From: Nitrososphaerota archaeon | GTDB lineage: Archaea > Thermoproteota > Nitrososphaeria > Nitrososphaerales > Gagatemarchaeaceae | DNA length: 64,000 nt | Reading direction: 5' to 3' | Assembly (NCBI GenBank): GCA_027886905.1 | Contig: JAPCJO010000002.1 | Coordinates: forward strand, 21,859 to 85,858 | In this document: in pieces, positions 24,769-33,386 of the stretch | How the letters are laid out: every line of letters starts with the position of its first letter | How positions within the stretch are numbered: the first letter of the stretch is position 1 | Notes under the pieces: generated by a model | What the model was told of the DNA's origin: nothing | Databases searched by the model: none | Seen by the model: only the letters and a program-made list of their open reading frames with translations | Translations under genes and position numbers: made by a program

Positions 24769-26226
24769 TCAAGCGACCGGGGCCTCTGCGGGCTTGTCCA
24801 CGACCGGAGCGACGGCTCTCTTCCCCATCACCTCCTGGGCGAAGAAGGCGATCACCAGGGAGACGGCGAACCCCGCGACCGCGATGTAGTAGGCGTAGTG
24901 GAAGGCGGTGTGGGTCGGGAGGGAGGTCTTCTGGCCGGCGATGACGTACACCGCGACGAAGGTGGTCATCAGGGACCCCGCGATGGGAGCTCCCAAGCTA
25001 GACCCGATGTTCCTGAAGACCGTGTTGAGGGAGGTCGCGAGCCCCATCTCCCTCTTCTTGACGGAGAGGACGAGCAGGTTCTGGGTTGCGACGAGGAGCA
25101 TGCCAAGGCCGGCTGACGCCACGATCAGGTACTCCGCTATCTGGGCTGCGGTCGTCGCGGTGGAGATCAGGAAGAACCCTAATGCCCCCAGGACGCTGCC
25201 GAGGTACAGGAAGGGCTTGACCCCGTACTTCGGAGTCAGGCGGCCCACGGGGATGGCGACTATGAGGATGGCGACCGCGAGGGGTAGGAGGTAGATCCCG
25301 GTATTGAGGATGTCGAAGCCGTACCCGCTGGGCGGCGCGAGCTCGAGCTGGAAGCTTATCGCCTGGAAGGCGATGAAGAGCGCGGCTCCCGAGGTGATCC
25401 CGACCACGTTGGCGACGATGACGTTCCTGATTCCGAGCAGCTTGAGGTTGAGGATGGGCTCGGCGACCCTCCTCTCGTAGACAATGAGCGGGACAAGGAA
25501 GGCGAAGCCGCCGAAGACCATGCCGAGTACCGGCAGGGACGTCCATCCCCAAGTGGAGCCCTCGGAGAGTCCGAGGACTATCGCCCCGAGGTCGACGCCC
25601 AGCCAGGTCGCCCCCACGTAGTCCAACTTCGCGTTGGGGTCGGTGACCGAGGACTCCTTGACGGTGTAGAAGATGAGGACTGTCAATACCACGATGAAGG
25701 GAAGGGCGATGTGGTAGTTTGCCTGCCATCCGTAGGAGTTCGCGACGAGGGCACCCAGGGGGAGGCCGAAGGCGGCTCCGGCGCCGAACATCGCGCTGAG
25801 TATCCCCTGTGCTCGGGGGACAAGCTCCCGCGGAAACTCCTCCCTGACCAGGCTGAAGGCGAGCGGGAATATCCCGAGCCCGATGCCCTGCACGGTCCTC
25901 GAGACAAGGAGGATGGTGAAGTTCGAGGCGAAGGAGGTCACCGCGACCATGACGCAGTAGATCACCAGGACGTAGATCAGGACCCGCTTCTTCCCCACGA
26001 TGTCACCGAGCTTCCCTATCACCGGGTTGACGGCGGTCCCGAAGACGGTGTAGAGCGAGATGACGAGGCTCACCTCCGCGATGGTCACGTTGTAGTCGGA
26101 GGCGATCCTAGGGAGCGACGGCGTAAGCATGATGTCGACATACAAGACAAAAGCAGCGAGAAGCGAAAAGAGGACTAAGACCCTGTTTGCGTATGACTGA
26201 TCAAAAGCAGGTTTTTCCGTCGTCAG
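24769..26226 (-). CDS. MFS drug exporter (DHA2, 14-helix type), CTG start
   Basis: This is a multi-helix exporter with RTVQGIGLGIFPLAFSLVREEF (motif C region), GKLGDIVGKKRVLI (loop 2-3 motif A) and a late signature NTVFRNIGSSLGAPIAGS typical of the DHA2/EmrB group. The first canonical start, TTG 26145, falls inside helix 1. The conserved beginning NRVLVLFSLLAAFVLYVDIM lies upstream in the same frame, with no ATG, GTG or TTG before an in-frame TGA. A CTG at 26226-26224, two codons after that TGA and 10 bases after GGAG, is therefore annotated as the start. The TGA is the stop of the small membrane gene just upstream, so translational coupling is likely. Confidence 0.82.
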   Translation of the reverse strand: MTTEKPAFDQSYANRVLVLFSLLAAFVLYVDIMLTPSLPRIASDYNVTIAEVSLVISLYTVFGTAVNPVIGKLGDIVGKKRVLIYVLVIYCVMVAVTSFASNFTILLVSRTVQGIGLGIFPLAFSLVREEFPRELVPRAQGILSAMFGAGAAFGLPLGALVANSYGWQANYHIALPFIVVLTVLIFYTVKESSVTDPNAKLDYVGATWLGVDLGAIVLGLSEGSTWGWTSLPVLGMVFGGFAFLVPLIVYERRVAEPILNLKLLGIRNVIVANVVGITSGAALFIAFQAISFQLELAPPSGYGFDILNTGIYLLPLAVAILIVAIPVGRLTPKYGVKPFLYLGSVLGALGFFLISTATTAAQIAEYLIVASAGLGMLLVATQNLLVLSVKKREMGLATSLNTVFRNIGSSLGAPIAGSLMTTFVAVYVIAGQKTSLPTHTAFHYAYYIAVAGFAVSLVIAFFAQEVMGKRAVAPVVDKPAEAPVA

Positions 26227-26229
26227 GGA

Positions 26230-26439
26230 TCAGGCGCTCCTAGATCTAGACGCGACGCCCAGCACCGTCATCACGAGACCGACTACCGCCAGCACGGCGC
26301 CGACGTAGATGTAGGTGGGGTTTCCGCTCATTAGAGAGCTTCCCTTGATGAAGTCTGCCCCCTGCAACGCGAAGACCGTCCCAAAGAGCAGGAGAAGGAG
26401 CCCGACGATGATGAAAGCCCACCTGCGAGCGGCCACCAC
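26230..26439 (-). CDS. Small two-helix membrane protein
   Basis: This 69-residue protein has two hydrophobic helices (about 6-26, WAFIIVGLLLLLFGTVFALQ, and 43-63, YIYVGAVLAVVGLVMTVLGV) and a basic C-terminus (SRSRSA). It starts with GTG GTG at 26439 and its TGA is followed in the same frame by the MFS exporter, separated by one codon from the CTG start. The close coupling suggests it assists or regulates the exporter. Read-through of the TGA would produce a fused protein, but the intervening residues show no sign of it. No family is recognised. Confidence 0.65.
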   Translation of the reverse strand: MVAARRWAFIIVGLLLLLFGTVFALQGADFIKGSSLMSGNPTYIYVGAVLAVVGLVMTVLGVASRSRSA

Positions 26440-26452
26440 TGGCTAACCTCTC

Positions 26453-26862
26453 TTAGACCTTTATCCGGACGCTGCCGTCGAGGACTTCCACGGCGTAGGT
26501 GCGCAGGTCGGTCGCTTCCTTGTGGGTCGCAAGCTTGAGCAACGCTGGGACGTTCTTCAAAACCTCTCCCGTTGTAGATCAAATTGAGCTTTGTGGACGG
26601 GGCAGACGACTGCGTGGTCCTTCGCCTCGCCACCGAGCAGATGCTCCGTTTTCAGTTCCCCTTTGGGCAGATATCCATTGAAGTGCGAGCAAACGGCGTC
26701 GATCGCGTAAACCTTCCCGCCGATCTTCGACAATAGAATCGCATTCCCGGCGACGGCAACGCCGAACATCGACCCTTCTGAAATTTCATCCTCTTTCGCT
26801 ACGGCTACGAAGTTGCCTTGCGCCGCCTTCAATGGGTCTAGCAAAGCCACGCGACCTCGCAT
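26453..26862 (-). pseudogene. Rieske-type ferredoxin gene with a frameshift
   Basis: Both cluster-binding motifs of a Rieske [2Fe-2S] protein are present, CSHFNGYLPKGEL and CPVHKAQFDL. Right after FDL the frame ends (QRERF-stop), while the adjacent frame continues with the natural C-terminus (TTGEVLKNVPALLK to YAVEVLDGSVRIKV) up to a TAA at 26453-26455. One missing base near 26570 explains this, so the gene is broken or the assembly has an error. The start is put at ATG 26862 because TTTATATCG at about 26919-26927 is the promoter; the longer frame would begin upstream of it. An intact Rieske gene exists at 42492-42830. Confidence 0.75.
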
Positions 26863-27051
26863 GCTGGCGCGACATCGACGGACATCACGAATATCGGACG
26901 TCCTGTATTGGTCACACGATATAAATCTATTGGGCATCCGATACTAATATGGACGTTGGCCGGTAGGAGTTCTCGGCTGAAATCGGGAAGCGGCGCGGAG
27001 ACCGTGGATTCCGCCAACTCGTTATATATCGCGCTCAAGCGGAGCGAAGCT

Positions 27052-27477
27052 ATGCCCACGAAGTACGACGTCGTCAAGCAGACGAAGGCCCCCATCAGCA
27101 CGGTGATCGACTACTATTCGCATCCGGAGAACCTGCCGAAGGTCCACCCGGACTTTGTGAAGGACGTCAAGATAATCAGCAGGGACGGCAACACGGTCAA
27201 GCTAGAGCAGCAGATGGAGATGATGGGAAGGAAGCTGAAGGCCGTCAACACGATGACCTGGGACAGCGCGAACAACAGGTTCGTGGTCAACACGTTGGAC
27301 GGCGACGGCAAGGGGAGCAAGATAACGATGGAGCTGAAGCAGATCCCCTCAGGGACGGAAATGCACTACTGGGCCGAGATGGAGTTCGGGGCCATCGGGT
27401 TCTTCATCAAGGGGCGGGCCAAGGACTCCTTCTTGAAGGTCGCCGACGAGGACGCGAAGGCCCTCGACGCGATGTAG
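27052..27477 (+). CDS. SRPBCC/polyketide-cyclase-like protein
   Basis: This 141-residue START-like protein has VVKQTKAPISTVIDYYSHPENLPKVHPDFV, LEQQMEMMGRKLKAV and GTEMHYWAEMEFG. The fold binds hydrophobic ligands in a long cavity; archaeal coenzyme Q-binding/COQ10-like proteins share it, which would fit the neighbouring menaquinone locus, though this is only positional evidence. The ATG at 27052 is chosen because GTTATATATC at 27021-27030 is a strong TATA element at leaderless spacing; the longer frame from 26908 would start before the promoter. It converges with the men operon. Confidence 0.75.
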   Translation: MPTKYDVVKQTKAPISTVIDYYSHPENLPKVHPDFVKDVKIISRDGNTVKLEQQMEMMGRKLKAVNTMTWDSANNRFVVNTLDGDGKGSKITMELKQIPSGTEMHYWAEMEFGAIGFFIKGRAKDSFLKVADEDAKALDAM

Positions 27478-27525
27478 TGGCGACCCATCTACCGCCTTCG
27501 TCTCCTCCCGGGCCTCCTGCCCGCT

Positions 27526-28398
27526 TCACGCGTTCAGAAGAAGCGAGACCGCCAGAAGCAGTCCGACCAGCACGTGGATCCTCGCGATCACGGTAACGGA
27601 TTTCTCCCAAGCCTTGCCCTTCATCAGCTCACTGCATCCCTTCACGGCGACTGGGAAGGCGAGCCAGATCAGGAAGACCGATGTCGGCGCCGAGAAGATG
27701 AGAAAGGCGGGGACCGACCAGACGAAGGCTGCCGCGACCAGGAAGAGCAGCACGAGCGACCCGCGCCTCCTCCCGACGAGGACGGCTATTGTCCGCCGGC
27801 CGTGCTCGCGGTCCTTTTCGACGTCGCGGAGGTTGTTGGCCAGCAGGATGGAAGTGACCATCAGGCCGACGGGGATTGAGTAGACGAACGCCAATGCAGG
27901 CGCCGACCCCGAGGCCGCGAGGTCGGCGGAGACGACCTCTATGGGCCCCATGACGATGCCGACGAGCAGCTCTCCGAACGGTGTGGAGGAGATTGGGAGA
28001 GGTCCCTCGGAGTATAGGACTCCCGCGAGTATGGCCAGGCTGCCCAGCGCTAGGAGCCCGACCCCCCTCTCCAAGACCAAGAGTACCCCTAGGCAGAACG
28101 CCAGCGCGTAGCAAGCCGCGGCCGTATAGAGGACCTCGCTCGCCTTGACCTCGCCAGAGACGATGATCCCCGCAAAGCCCGCGGACGGGACGGTGTCCAC
28201 AGCGTGCCTGTAGTCCCCGTATTCGTTGAGAGAGTTCGTGGCGATCTGCATCAGAAGCGCCACGACGAGGATGTCCAGCCAGCTCAGCGCGCTAAACCGT
28301 CCGCCTTCTAGGGCGAGCGCCCCACCCACCATCATGGGGACGGCCGTGGCGGCGAGCGTGGGGATGCGAATGAGCCTGAGGAACTGCCCGGCCTTCAG
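27526..28398 (-). CDS. menA: 1,4-dihydroxy-2-naphthoate polyprenyltransferase, CTG start
   Basis: This 290-residue UbiA-family membrane prenyltransferase has nine or so helices. The Asp-rich prenyl-diphosphate motif NSLNEYGDYRHAVDT and the second Asp motif NNLRDVEKDREHGRRT bind Mg2+ and the allylic diphosphate. Position at the end of the men operon identifies it as MenA, which attaches the isoprenoid tail to DHNA to give demethylmenaquinone. The natural N-terminus [15 protein letters not shown] has no ATG, GTG or TTG before it outside menE. A CTG at 28398-28396 overlaps the menE TGA as CTGA, the same 4-base overlap used by other genes of this operon. Confidence 0.88.
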   Translation of the reverse strand: MKAGQFLRLIRIPTLAATAVPMMVGGALALEGGRFSALSWLDILVVALLMQIATNSLNEYGDYRHAVDTVPSAGFAGIIVSGEVKASEVLYTAAACYALAFCLGVLLVLERGVGLLALGSLAILAGVLYSEGPLPISSTPFGELLVGIVMGPIEVVSADLAASGSAPALAFVYSIPVGLMVTSILLANNLRDVEKDREHGRRTIAVLVGRRRGSLVLLFLVAAAFVWSVPAFLIFSAPTSVFLIWLAFPVAVKGCSELMKGKAWEKSVTVIARIHVLVGLLLAVSLLLNA

Positions 28399-29921
28399 CT
28401 GTCGCCCCCACCCCGCTCGAGGAGCGCACGGACATCTCCCCTCCGTGCCTTCCCCGTGGCGGACCGGGGGAGCGCTGCCCAGAAGTGGTACTGTTTCGGG
28501 ATTTTGTAGCGCCCGACCCTGTCCCTCAGGAACGCCGTGAGTTCCGCCGCCGCAGGCGGGGAGCCCAAGAACTCGGGCTTGGCCTCGAGGGCGGCCACCA
28601 CCCTCTGGCCCCACCTCGCGTCGTCGACGCCCACGACCACCGCGTCCTTCACGGCCGGGTGCTCGCGAAGCGCTGCTTCAACCTCGGCCGGGAAGACCTT
28701 CTCCCCTCCGGTGACTATCGTCTCCTCCTTCCTGCCCAGTATCGCTATCCCGCCCGTCGGGCCTCCGCGCGGCCCGCTGCCAGGCTGGAGGACTCCCACG
28801 TCGCCGGTGAGAAACCAATCCCCCCTGAACCTGGCTCGAGTGAGGGCGGGCTTGCGCCAGTACCCCCCGAAGAGGGTCGGCCCGCGGACCGCGACCTCGC
28901 CTTCCTCGCCGATGTCTGCCGGCACGAGCCGTCCCTTTGTCCCGGACTTGGCGACGGTCACCTCGCTGGGGAAGACCGCGCGGTAGGCTGGCCCGTCCGA
29001 GGACGACCAGGCGTTCGACAGGGCGACAAGCGAGCAGGTCTCCGTCATGCCGTAAGTCAGCAAGACCGGGAGCTGCCGCTCCTTGATGGCCGCCACGAGA
29101 CTGGCGGGAGGCTGGCCGCCCCCGAGGAGGATGAGCCTGACCTTGGGGTTGAGGGGCTTCCCGCCTCTGGCCTCGAGGACGGCGCTGAGCATTGTGGGGA
29201 CGAAGGAGGCCATGGTCACGCCGTCGTTGTCCAGCGACAGGGAGACGCGCTTGGGGTCGAACCTAGGATGAAGGACGACCCCGCTCCCGTGCATGACGCT
29301 ACGGAATAGGATGGTGTATCCACCGACGTGGAAGAGCGGCATGCAGAGAAGCCATTTGTCCTCGGAGGAAGCGCCCAGCCTGAATCCGACAGAGACTGCG
29401 TTCCACATCAGGTTGGAGAGCGAGAGCTCGACTCCCTTGGGGGCCCCGCTCGAGCCGGAGGTATAGACGATGGCGTGCGGCGAGGAGGCGTCGAGGCGGT
29501 CACCAGGGACCGGCTCCAGGCCAACCGCCGCCGACTCGGCAGCGGAATCGGAGACGAGCTCCCACCGCGCCTGGAGCTCCTTCGCCCTCTCGCAGAGGGC
29601 GGCGTCGTGGATGACGAGCGAGGGTCTGGAGTCCCGGAGCTGCGAGAGGAGCTCCGGGGTCGACTGCCTATGGTTGAGAGGCACCGAGACCGCGCCCACC
29701 CTCGCGATGGCGTGGACTAGCGCCACCGTGCTCTCTGAGGGAGACGCGAGCAGCGCCACCCTGTCTCCCCTCCCGACCCCCCGCGAGAGGAGGAAGGCGG
29801 AGAGCCCGCTGGCCCTCTCCTGGAGGTCCCGGTAGGACAGCTCGACCGCGCCGAACTTCAGTGCGACCGCGTCCGGGGACACCCCCGCTCTCCAGCGGAG
29901 CCAGTCGGGGACCTCTCTCAA
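28395..29921 (-). CDS. menE: o-Succinylbenzoate-CoA ligase
   Basis: This 508-residue adenylate-forming enzyme has the P-loop [15 protein letters not shown], the adenylate-binding [12 protein letters not shown], the hinge [12 protein letters not shown] and the catalytic Lys near the C-terminus in [11 protein letters not shown]. It activates o-succinylbenzoate to its CoA thioester. Family membership alone does not fix the substrate; placement between menB and menA does. The start is TTG 29921-29919, which overlaps the menB stop as TTGA; the frame is open far upstream but that part is antisense-like low complexity. Confidence 0.9.
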   Translation of the reverse strand: MREVPDWLRWRAGVSPDAVALKFGAVELSYRDLQERASGLSAFLLSRGVGRGDRVALLASPSESTVALVHAIARVGAVSVPLNHRQSTPELLSQLRDSRPSLVIHDAALCERAKELQARWELVSDSAAESAAVGLEPVPGDRLDASSPHAIVYTSGSSGAPKGVELSLSNLMWNAVSVGFRLGASSEDKWLLCMPLFHVGGYTILFRSVMHGSGVVLHPRFDPKRVSLSLDNDGVTMASFVPTMLSAVLEARGGKPLNPKVRLILLGGGQPPASLVAAIKERQLPVLLTYGMTETCSLVALSNAWSSSDGPAYRAVFPSEVTVAKSGTKGRLVPADIGEEGEVAVRGPTLFGGYWRKPALTRARFRGDWFLTGDVGVLQPGSGPRGGPTGGIAILGRKEETIVTGGEKVFPAEVEAALREHPAVKDAVVVGVDDARWGQRVVAALEAKPEFLGSPPAAAELTAFLRDRVGRYKIPKQYHFWAALPRSATGKARRGDVRALLERGGGDS

Positions 29922-30760
29922 GGCAGCCACGGATATTTCTTGAAGTTCGGCTTCCTCTTCTGGAGGAAGGCGTCCCTGCCCTCCTTCGCCTCCTCGGTCA
30001 TGTAGTATAGCATCGTCGCGTCGCCTGCGAGCTCCTGCAGCCCGGCGAGGCCGTCCGTGTCCGCGTTGAAGGCGGCCTTCATCAGCCTGATGGCCGTCGG
30101 GCTCATCTGCAGGATCTCCTCGCCCCACTTCAGGGTCTCATCCTCGAGGCGAGCGAGGGGGACGACTGTGTTGACGAGGCCCATCGCGAGAGCCTCCTTC
30201 GCGTCGTAACGCCTGCAGAGGTACCAGATCTCCTTCGCCTTCTTCGGCCCTACCATGCGCGCGAGGAGCCCAGCCCCGAAGCCGGCGTCGAAGCTGCCCA
30301 CCTTCGGGCCGGTCTGGCCGAAGACCGCGTTGTCCGCGGCGATGGTGAGGTCGCAGACGAGATGGAGGACGTGGCCTCCCCCTATCGCGTACCCCGCTAC
30401 CATCGCGATCACGGGCTTCGGGAGGCTCCTGATCTGCTTCTGCAGGTCGAGGACGTTGAGGCGCGGGACGCCCTGCTTGTCGACGTAGCCCGCGTGCCCC
30501 CTGACCTTCTGGTCCCCTCCCGAGCAGAAGGCCTTGTCCCCCGCCCCGGTGAGTATCGCCACCCCGACGGTCGGGTCGTTCCGGACTGTCGCGAAGGCCT
30601 CGGAGAGCTCGAAGAGCGTCTCAGGCCTGAACGCGTTCCTCACCTGCGGCCGGTTTATGGTGAGCTTCGCTATGCCGCCTCTGCGCTGGAAGAGTATGTC
30701 CTCGTAGTCCTTGACGGTCTCCCAGCCCGACTTCTCCTTGCGCGTGTTTCTCATCGTCAA
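29918..30760 (-). CDS. menB: 1,4-Dihydroxy-2-naphthoyl-CoA synthase
   Basis: This 280-residue crotonase-fold enzyme has the CoA/oxyanion motif [11 protein letters not shown], the second oxyanion glycine stretch [13 protein letters not shown], and the MenB-type [16 protein letters not shown] with the catalytic Asp. The C-terminus [13 protein letters not shown] is the typical MenB ending. It closes the second ring to give DHNA-CoA. The start is ATG 30760 or 30754, about ten bases after the menH stop. Bicarbonate-dependent type I MenB enzymes have Gly at the position where others have Asp; the Asp in SFDAG would need alignment to classify. Confidence 0.93.
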   Translation of the reverse strand: MTMRNTRKEKSGWETVKDYEDILFQRRGGIAKLTINRPQVRNAFRPETLFELSEAFATVRNDPTVGVAILTGAGDKAFCSGGDQKVRGHAGYVDKQGVPRLNVLDLQKQIRSLPKPVIAMVAGYAIGGGHVLHLVCDLTIAADNAVFGQTGPKVGSFDAGFGAGLLARMVGPKKAKEIWYLCRRYDAKEALAMGLVNTVVPLARLEDETLKWGEEILQMSPTAIRLMKAAFNADTDGLAGLQELAGDATMLYYMTEEAKEGRDAFLQKRKPNFKKYPWLP

Positions 30761-30769
30761 GATAGCGGC

Positions 30770-31624
30770 TCACCTGTCCGCTGCCAGCATCGTCGCGGGC
30801 ACGCCAGCGAGGAAGCGCTCAGTCAGGGTCGCGAACTCCTGCGGCCTCTCGACGTGGACGCAGTGCCCCGCCCCGTTCACCCGCACTTCCGTGCTCTCAG
30901 GAATCCTCTCACGCATGGCCTCTCCGATTTCCGCGTACTTTCTGTCCTTCTTCCCGACCACAAGGAGCACTGGAATCTTAAGCTCACCAATCTTGTCCCA
31001 GAGTGGGACCATAGCCCCTGTCCCCGCCGCCCGGAGGCTCATCGCGAGGCCGTTCGCGGAGTTCGAGAGGCGGTCGCGCCTCATCGCGTCGAAGACGTCT
31101 CGGTCGAGGTCCTTCTGCGTCGAGAAGAGCGCGGTCTCCTGCCAGTGGTCGACGAACCACTCGACGCCGAGCCGCTCGATCTCGTCGGCGAGGGCGTCGT
31201 CTTTGGCTCTTCTCTCCGTCCTGATATCCTCGGCCTCTATCCCTGGCGACGCTCCTTCGAGGATGAGGCAGCTCAGGAGCTCCTGGTGCTTGCACGCGAG
31301 GTCGAGGGCGACCCTTCCGCCGAGCGAGTACCCCAGGAGGGCAGCCTTCCTCTTGCCGATCTCCTGAGCCACTACCTCGGCCAATGCGTCCGAGGTCGGC
31401 CCCACGCCCATCTCGGCCCAGGAGGACGAGACGCCAGACTTTCCGTGGCCCGGGAGGTCGGGTAGTATCAGGAAGCGACTCTTGACGAGTCTCTCACCCA
31501 GTTTGTCCCAAGTGCGGTGCGTCGTCGTGAAACCGTGCAGGAGGACGAGCGCGTCGTTCGAGGCGTCGCCCATGGTCTCGTACCAGATGCTCGGCCTTCC
31601 GCCGCTCGCCATCAGCTCTGGCAT
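30770..31624 (-). CDS. menH: Putative SHCHC synthase, alpha/beta hydrolase
   Basis: This 284-residue alpha/beta hydrolase has the oxyanion segment LLHGFTTTHRTWD, the nucleophile elbow LLGYSLGGRVAL, an Asp near VGKKDRKY and the catalytic His in GAGHCVHVERP. These match MenH, which eliminates pyruvate from the MenD product to give SHCHC. Position between menD and menB is the main support for that role, since alpha/beta hydrolases are promiscuous in annotation. The ATG start is one base after the menD stop, so it is tightly coupled. Confidence 0.85.
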   Translation of the reverse strand: MPELMASGGRPSIWYETMGDASNDALVLLHGFTTTHRTWDKLGERLVKSRFLILPDLPGHGKSGVSSSWAEMGVGPTSDALAEVVAQEIGKRKAALLGYSLGGRVALDLACKHQELLSCLILEGASPGIEAEDIRTERRAKDDALADEIERLGVEWFVDHWQETALFSTQKDLDRDVFDAMRRDRLSNSANGLAMSLRAAGTGAMVPLWDKIGELKIPVLLVVGKKDRKYAEIGEAMRERIPESTEVRVNGAGHCVHVERPQEFATLTERFLAGVPATMLAADR

Positions 31625-31625
31625 C

Positions 31626-33386
31626 CTAGCGCCTCACCTCCCCCTTCGTGGAGGGCGACGAGAGCTTCTGGAAAGCCTCCTTGTGAAGCTCCAGGTTCCG
31701 CTCCCTCTCGGGAGCCACGAACTCGATCACCCTGAGCCCCTTTCCCTTGGTCGAGGACGCCAGGGCGCCGTCGAAGGAGCCCCAGTCCGCGACGCGGCTG
31801 AACTCGCCCCCGTAGAGGAGCCTCACCGCGGAGAAGTCTAGGTCGTGCGCCTCGCCGAAGAGTTGCTCGAAGAGCTCCTTGGGGAGCGAGTGTTGCGCGA
31901 GGAACGAGAAGATCCCTCCCCCCCTGTTGTTGACCACGATGACGGTGGCGTTGAGCTGGTAGAGCTTCGATGCCAGGAGGCCGTTCATGTCGTGGTAGAA
32001 GGAGACGTCGCCCAGAACGAGGAGGACGTCTCCCTCAGAGGCCGACACCCCCATCGCCGTGGAGACGACTCCGTCTATCCCGTTTGCACCGCGGTTTGCG
32101 ACGAGCCGGATGTTCTTGCTGCCGCCGGGGAAAAAATAGTCGAGGTCGCGGACGGGCATGCTGCTCCCCACTACGACCGTGAGCGGCGACGAGGGGCTCA
32201 GGTTCTTGGAGAGCGTGTGGAAGAGCTTACCCTCGAACGGCTCGCCCATCTTGTCCATCAAGGCATCCATCCTCGCCTGCGCCTCTTCGTCCGCTTGAAG
32301 CCAGGTGCCCAGCCACGTGGGATCCGGGGCCGGGGCTCGCTCGAGCGCGTCGCTGAGGCATGAGACCGAGTGCGCCAAGTCGCCGAAGACCATGGTCGAC
32401 GCCCAAAAGTCAGGGTCCCTCCAACCCTCCCCGTCGTCGAGCAACACCGTCCGCACCCCCTGACAGAAGGAGTTGAGCTCCTTCGAGGTCGGGACCCCGC
32501 CGAGGCGGACGACGCAGTCTGGCCTTTTGGCGCGGAAACCCTCGCTTCGCACCAGAGGCTCGTAGCACCTCACCAGCCCGGAGCGCAAGGCCCCGTCCTG
32601 CCTCAGGTTGGAGAGGGCATCCGCGAGTATCGGCCACCCCATCCTTTCCGAGAGAGTCGAGAGCCCGTCTCGCAGGGTGCCCCCGTAGTCCCCGGGTCCG
32701 GCTACTATGATGCCCCTCGGGAGCGTGCTCAGCTCCGCGGCGACGCGTCGTAGCTCCCCCTCGTCGGCAATGGACTTGGACCCCACGACCGCGACCCCGC
32801 CGCGGCTCCGTCCCTCCCAGCCCTCGACGGACGGCTTCTCAGAGATCAGAGGCTCCCTGAACGAGAAGTTGACTTGGACGGGACCCTGGGGCGTGGAAGC
32901 GGCGGCGTGCGACGCTCGCGCCCCGACGAGGCGCGCGTAGCGGATCGAGGAGTCTGCCCCCGACGCCACGGGCATGTCCTGTGACCACTTCGCGTGAGAG
33001 CCGAAGAGGCGGACCTGGTCGATGGTCTGGGCTCCGCCGAAGTCGCGGGACTCCGGAGGCCTGTCCGCCGTCACGGCTATGATGGGGACGCGGCCGAGCC
33101 TCGCCTCCGCGACCGCGGGGAAGAGGTTCGCGGCGGCGGTGCCCGAGGTGCAGACCACCGCCACCGGGGACGAGGAGCTCTTCGCCATCCCGAGGGCGAA
33201 GAACGCGGCGGACCTCTCGTCGTAGAGGACCCACTGCCGGACCTCGCCTGCCCTCCTGGCGAACGCGATCGATATGGGCGTCGACCTAGAGCCGGGGCAG
33301 ATCACGACGTTCTTGACGTCCCCGTCCATCAGGCCGTCGACGAACGACTGGGCGTACGCCTCGAAGTCCTCCATGCCCAAAATCAA
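31626..33386 (-). CDS. menD: SEPHCHC synthase (2-oxoglutarate decarboxylating)
   Basis: This 586-residue thiamine-diphosphate enzyme has the N-terminal NVVICPGSRSTPISIA, VCTSGTAAANLFPAV, AVTADRPPESRDFG and a C-terminal TPP site GDVSFYHDMNGLLAS followed by NNRGGGIFSFL. All are standard for MenD, which condenses isochorismate with the succinic semialdehyde-TPP adduct. The length is normal. The start is TTG 33386, overlapping the menF stop as TTGA; ATG 33374 four codons on is an equally good start and is preceded by GGAGG. Confidence 0.93.
   Translation of the reverse strand: MILGMEDFEAYAQSFVDGLMDGDVKNVVICPGSRSTPISIAFARRAGEVRQWVLYDERSAAFFALGMAKSSSSPVAVVCTSGTAAANLFPAVAEARLGRVPIIAVTADRPPESRDFGGAQTIDQVRLFGSHAKWSQDMPVASGADSSIRYARLVGARASHAAASTPQGPVQVNFSFREPLISEKPSVEGWEGRSRGGVAVVGSKSIADEGELRRVAAELSTLPRGIIVAGPGDYGGTLRDGLSTLSERMGWPILADALSNLRQDGALRSGLVRCYEPLVRSEGFRAKRPDCVVRLGGVPTSKELNSFCQGVRTVLLDDGEGWRDPDFWASTMVFGDLAHSVSCLSDALERAPAPDPTWLGTWLQADEEAQARMDALMDKMGEPFEGKLFHTLSKNLSPSSPLTVVVGSSMPVRDLDYFFPGGSKNIRLVANRGANGIDGVVSTAMGVSASEGDVLLVLGDVSFYHDMNGLLASKLYQLNATVIVVNNRGGGIFSFLAQHSLPKELFEQLFGEAHDLDFSAVRLLYGGEFSRVADWGSFDGALASSTKGKGLRVIEFVAPERERNLELHKEAFQKLSSPSTKGEVRR

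Noticed and set aside
26145-26439. Stop-codon read-through joining the 69-residue membrane protein and the MFS exporter
   Set aside because: Both frames are the same and nearly adjacent, but a CTG start with a GGAG at proper distance explains the exporter without read-through, and no stop-recoding signal is evident.
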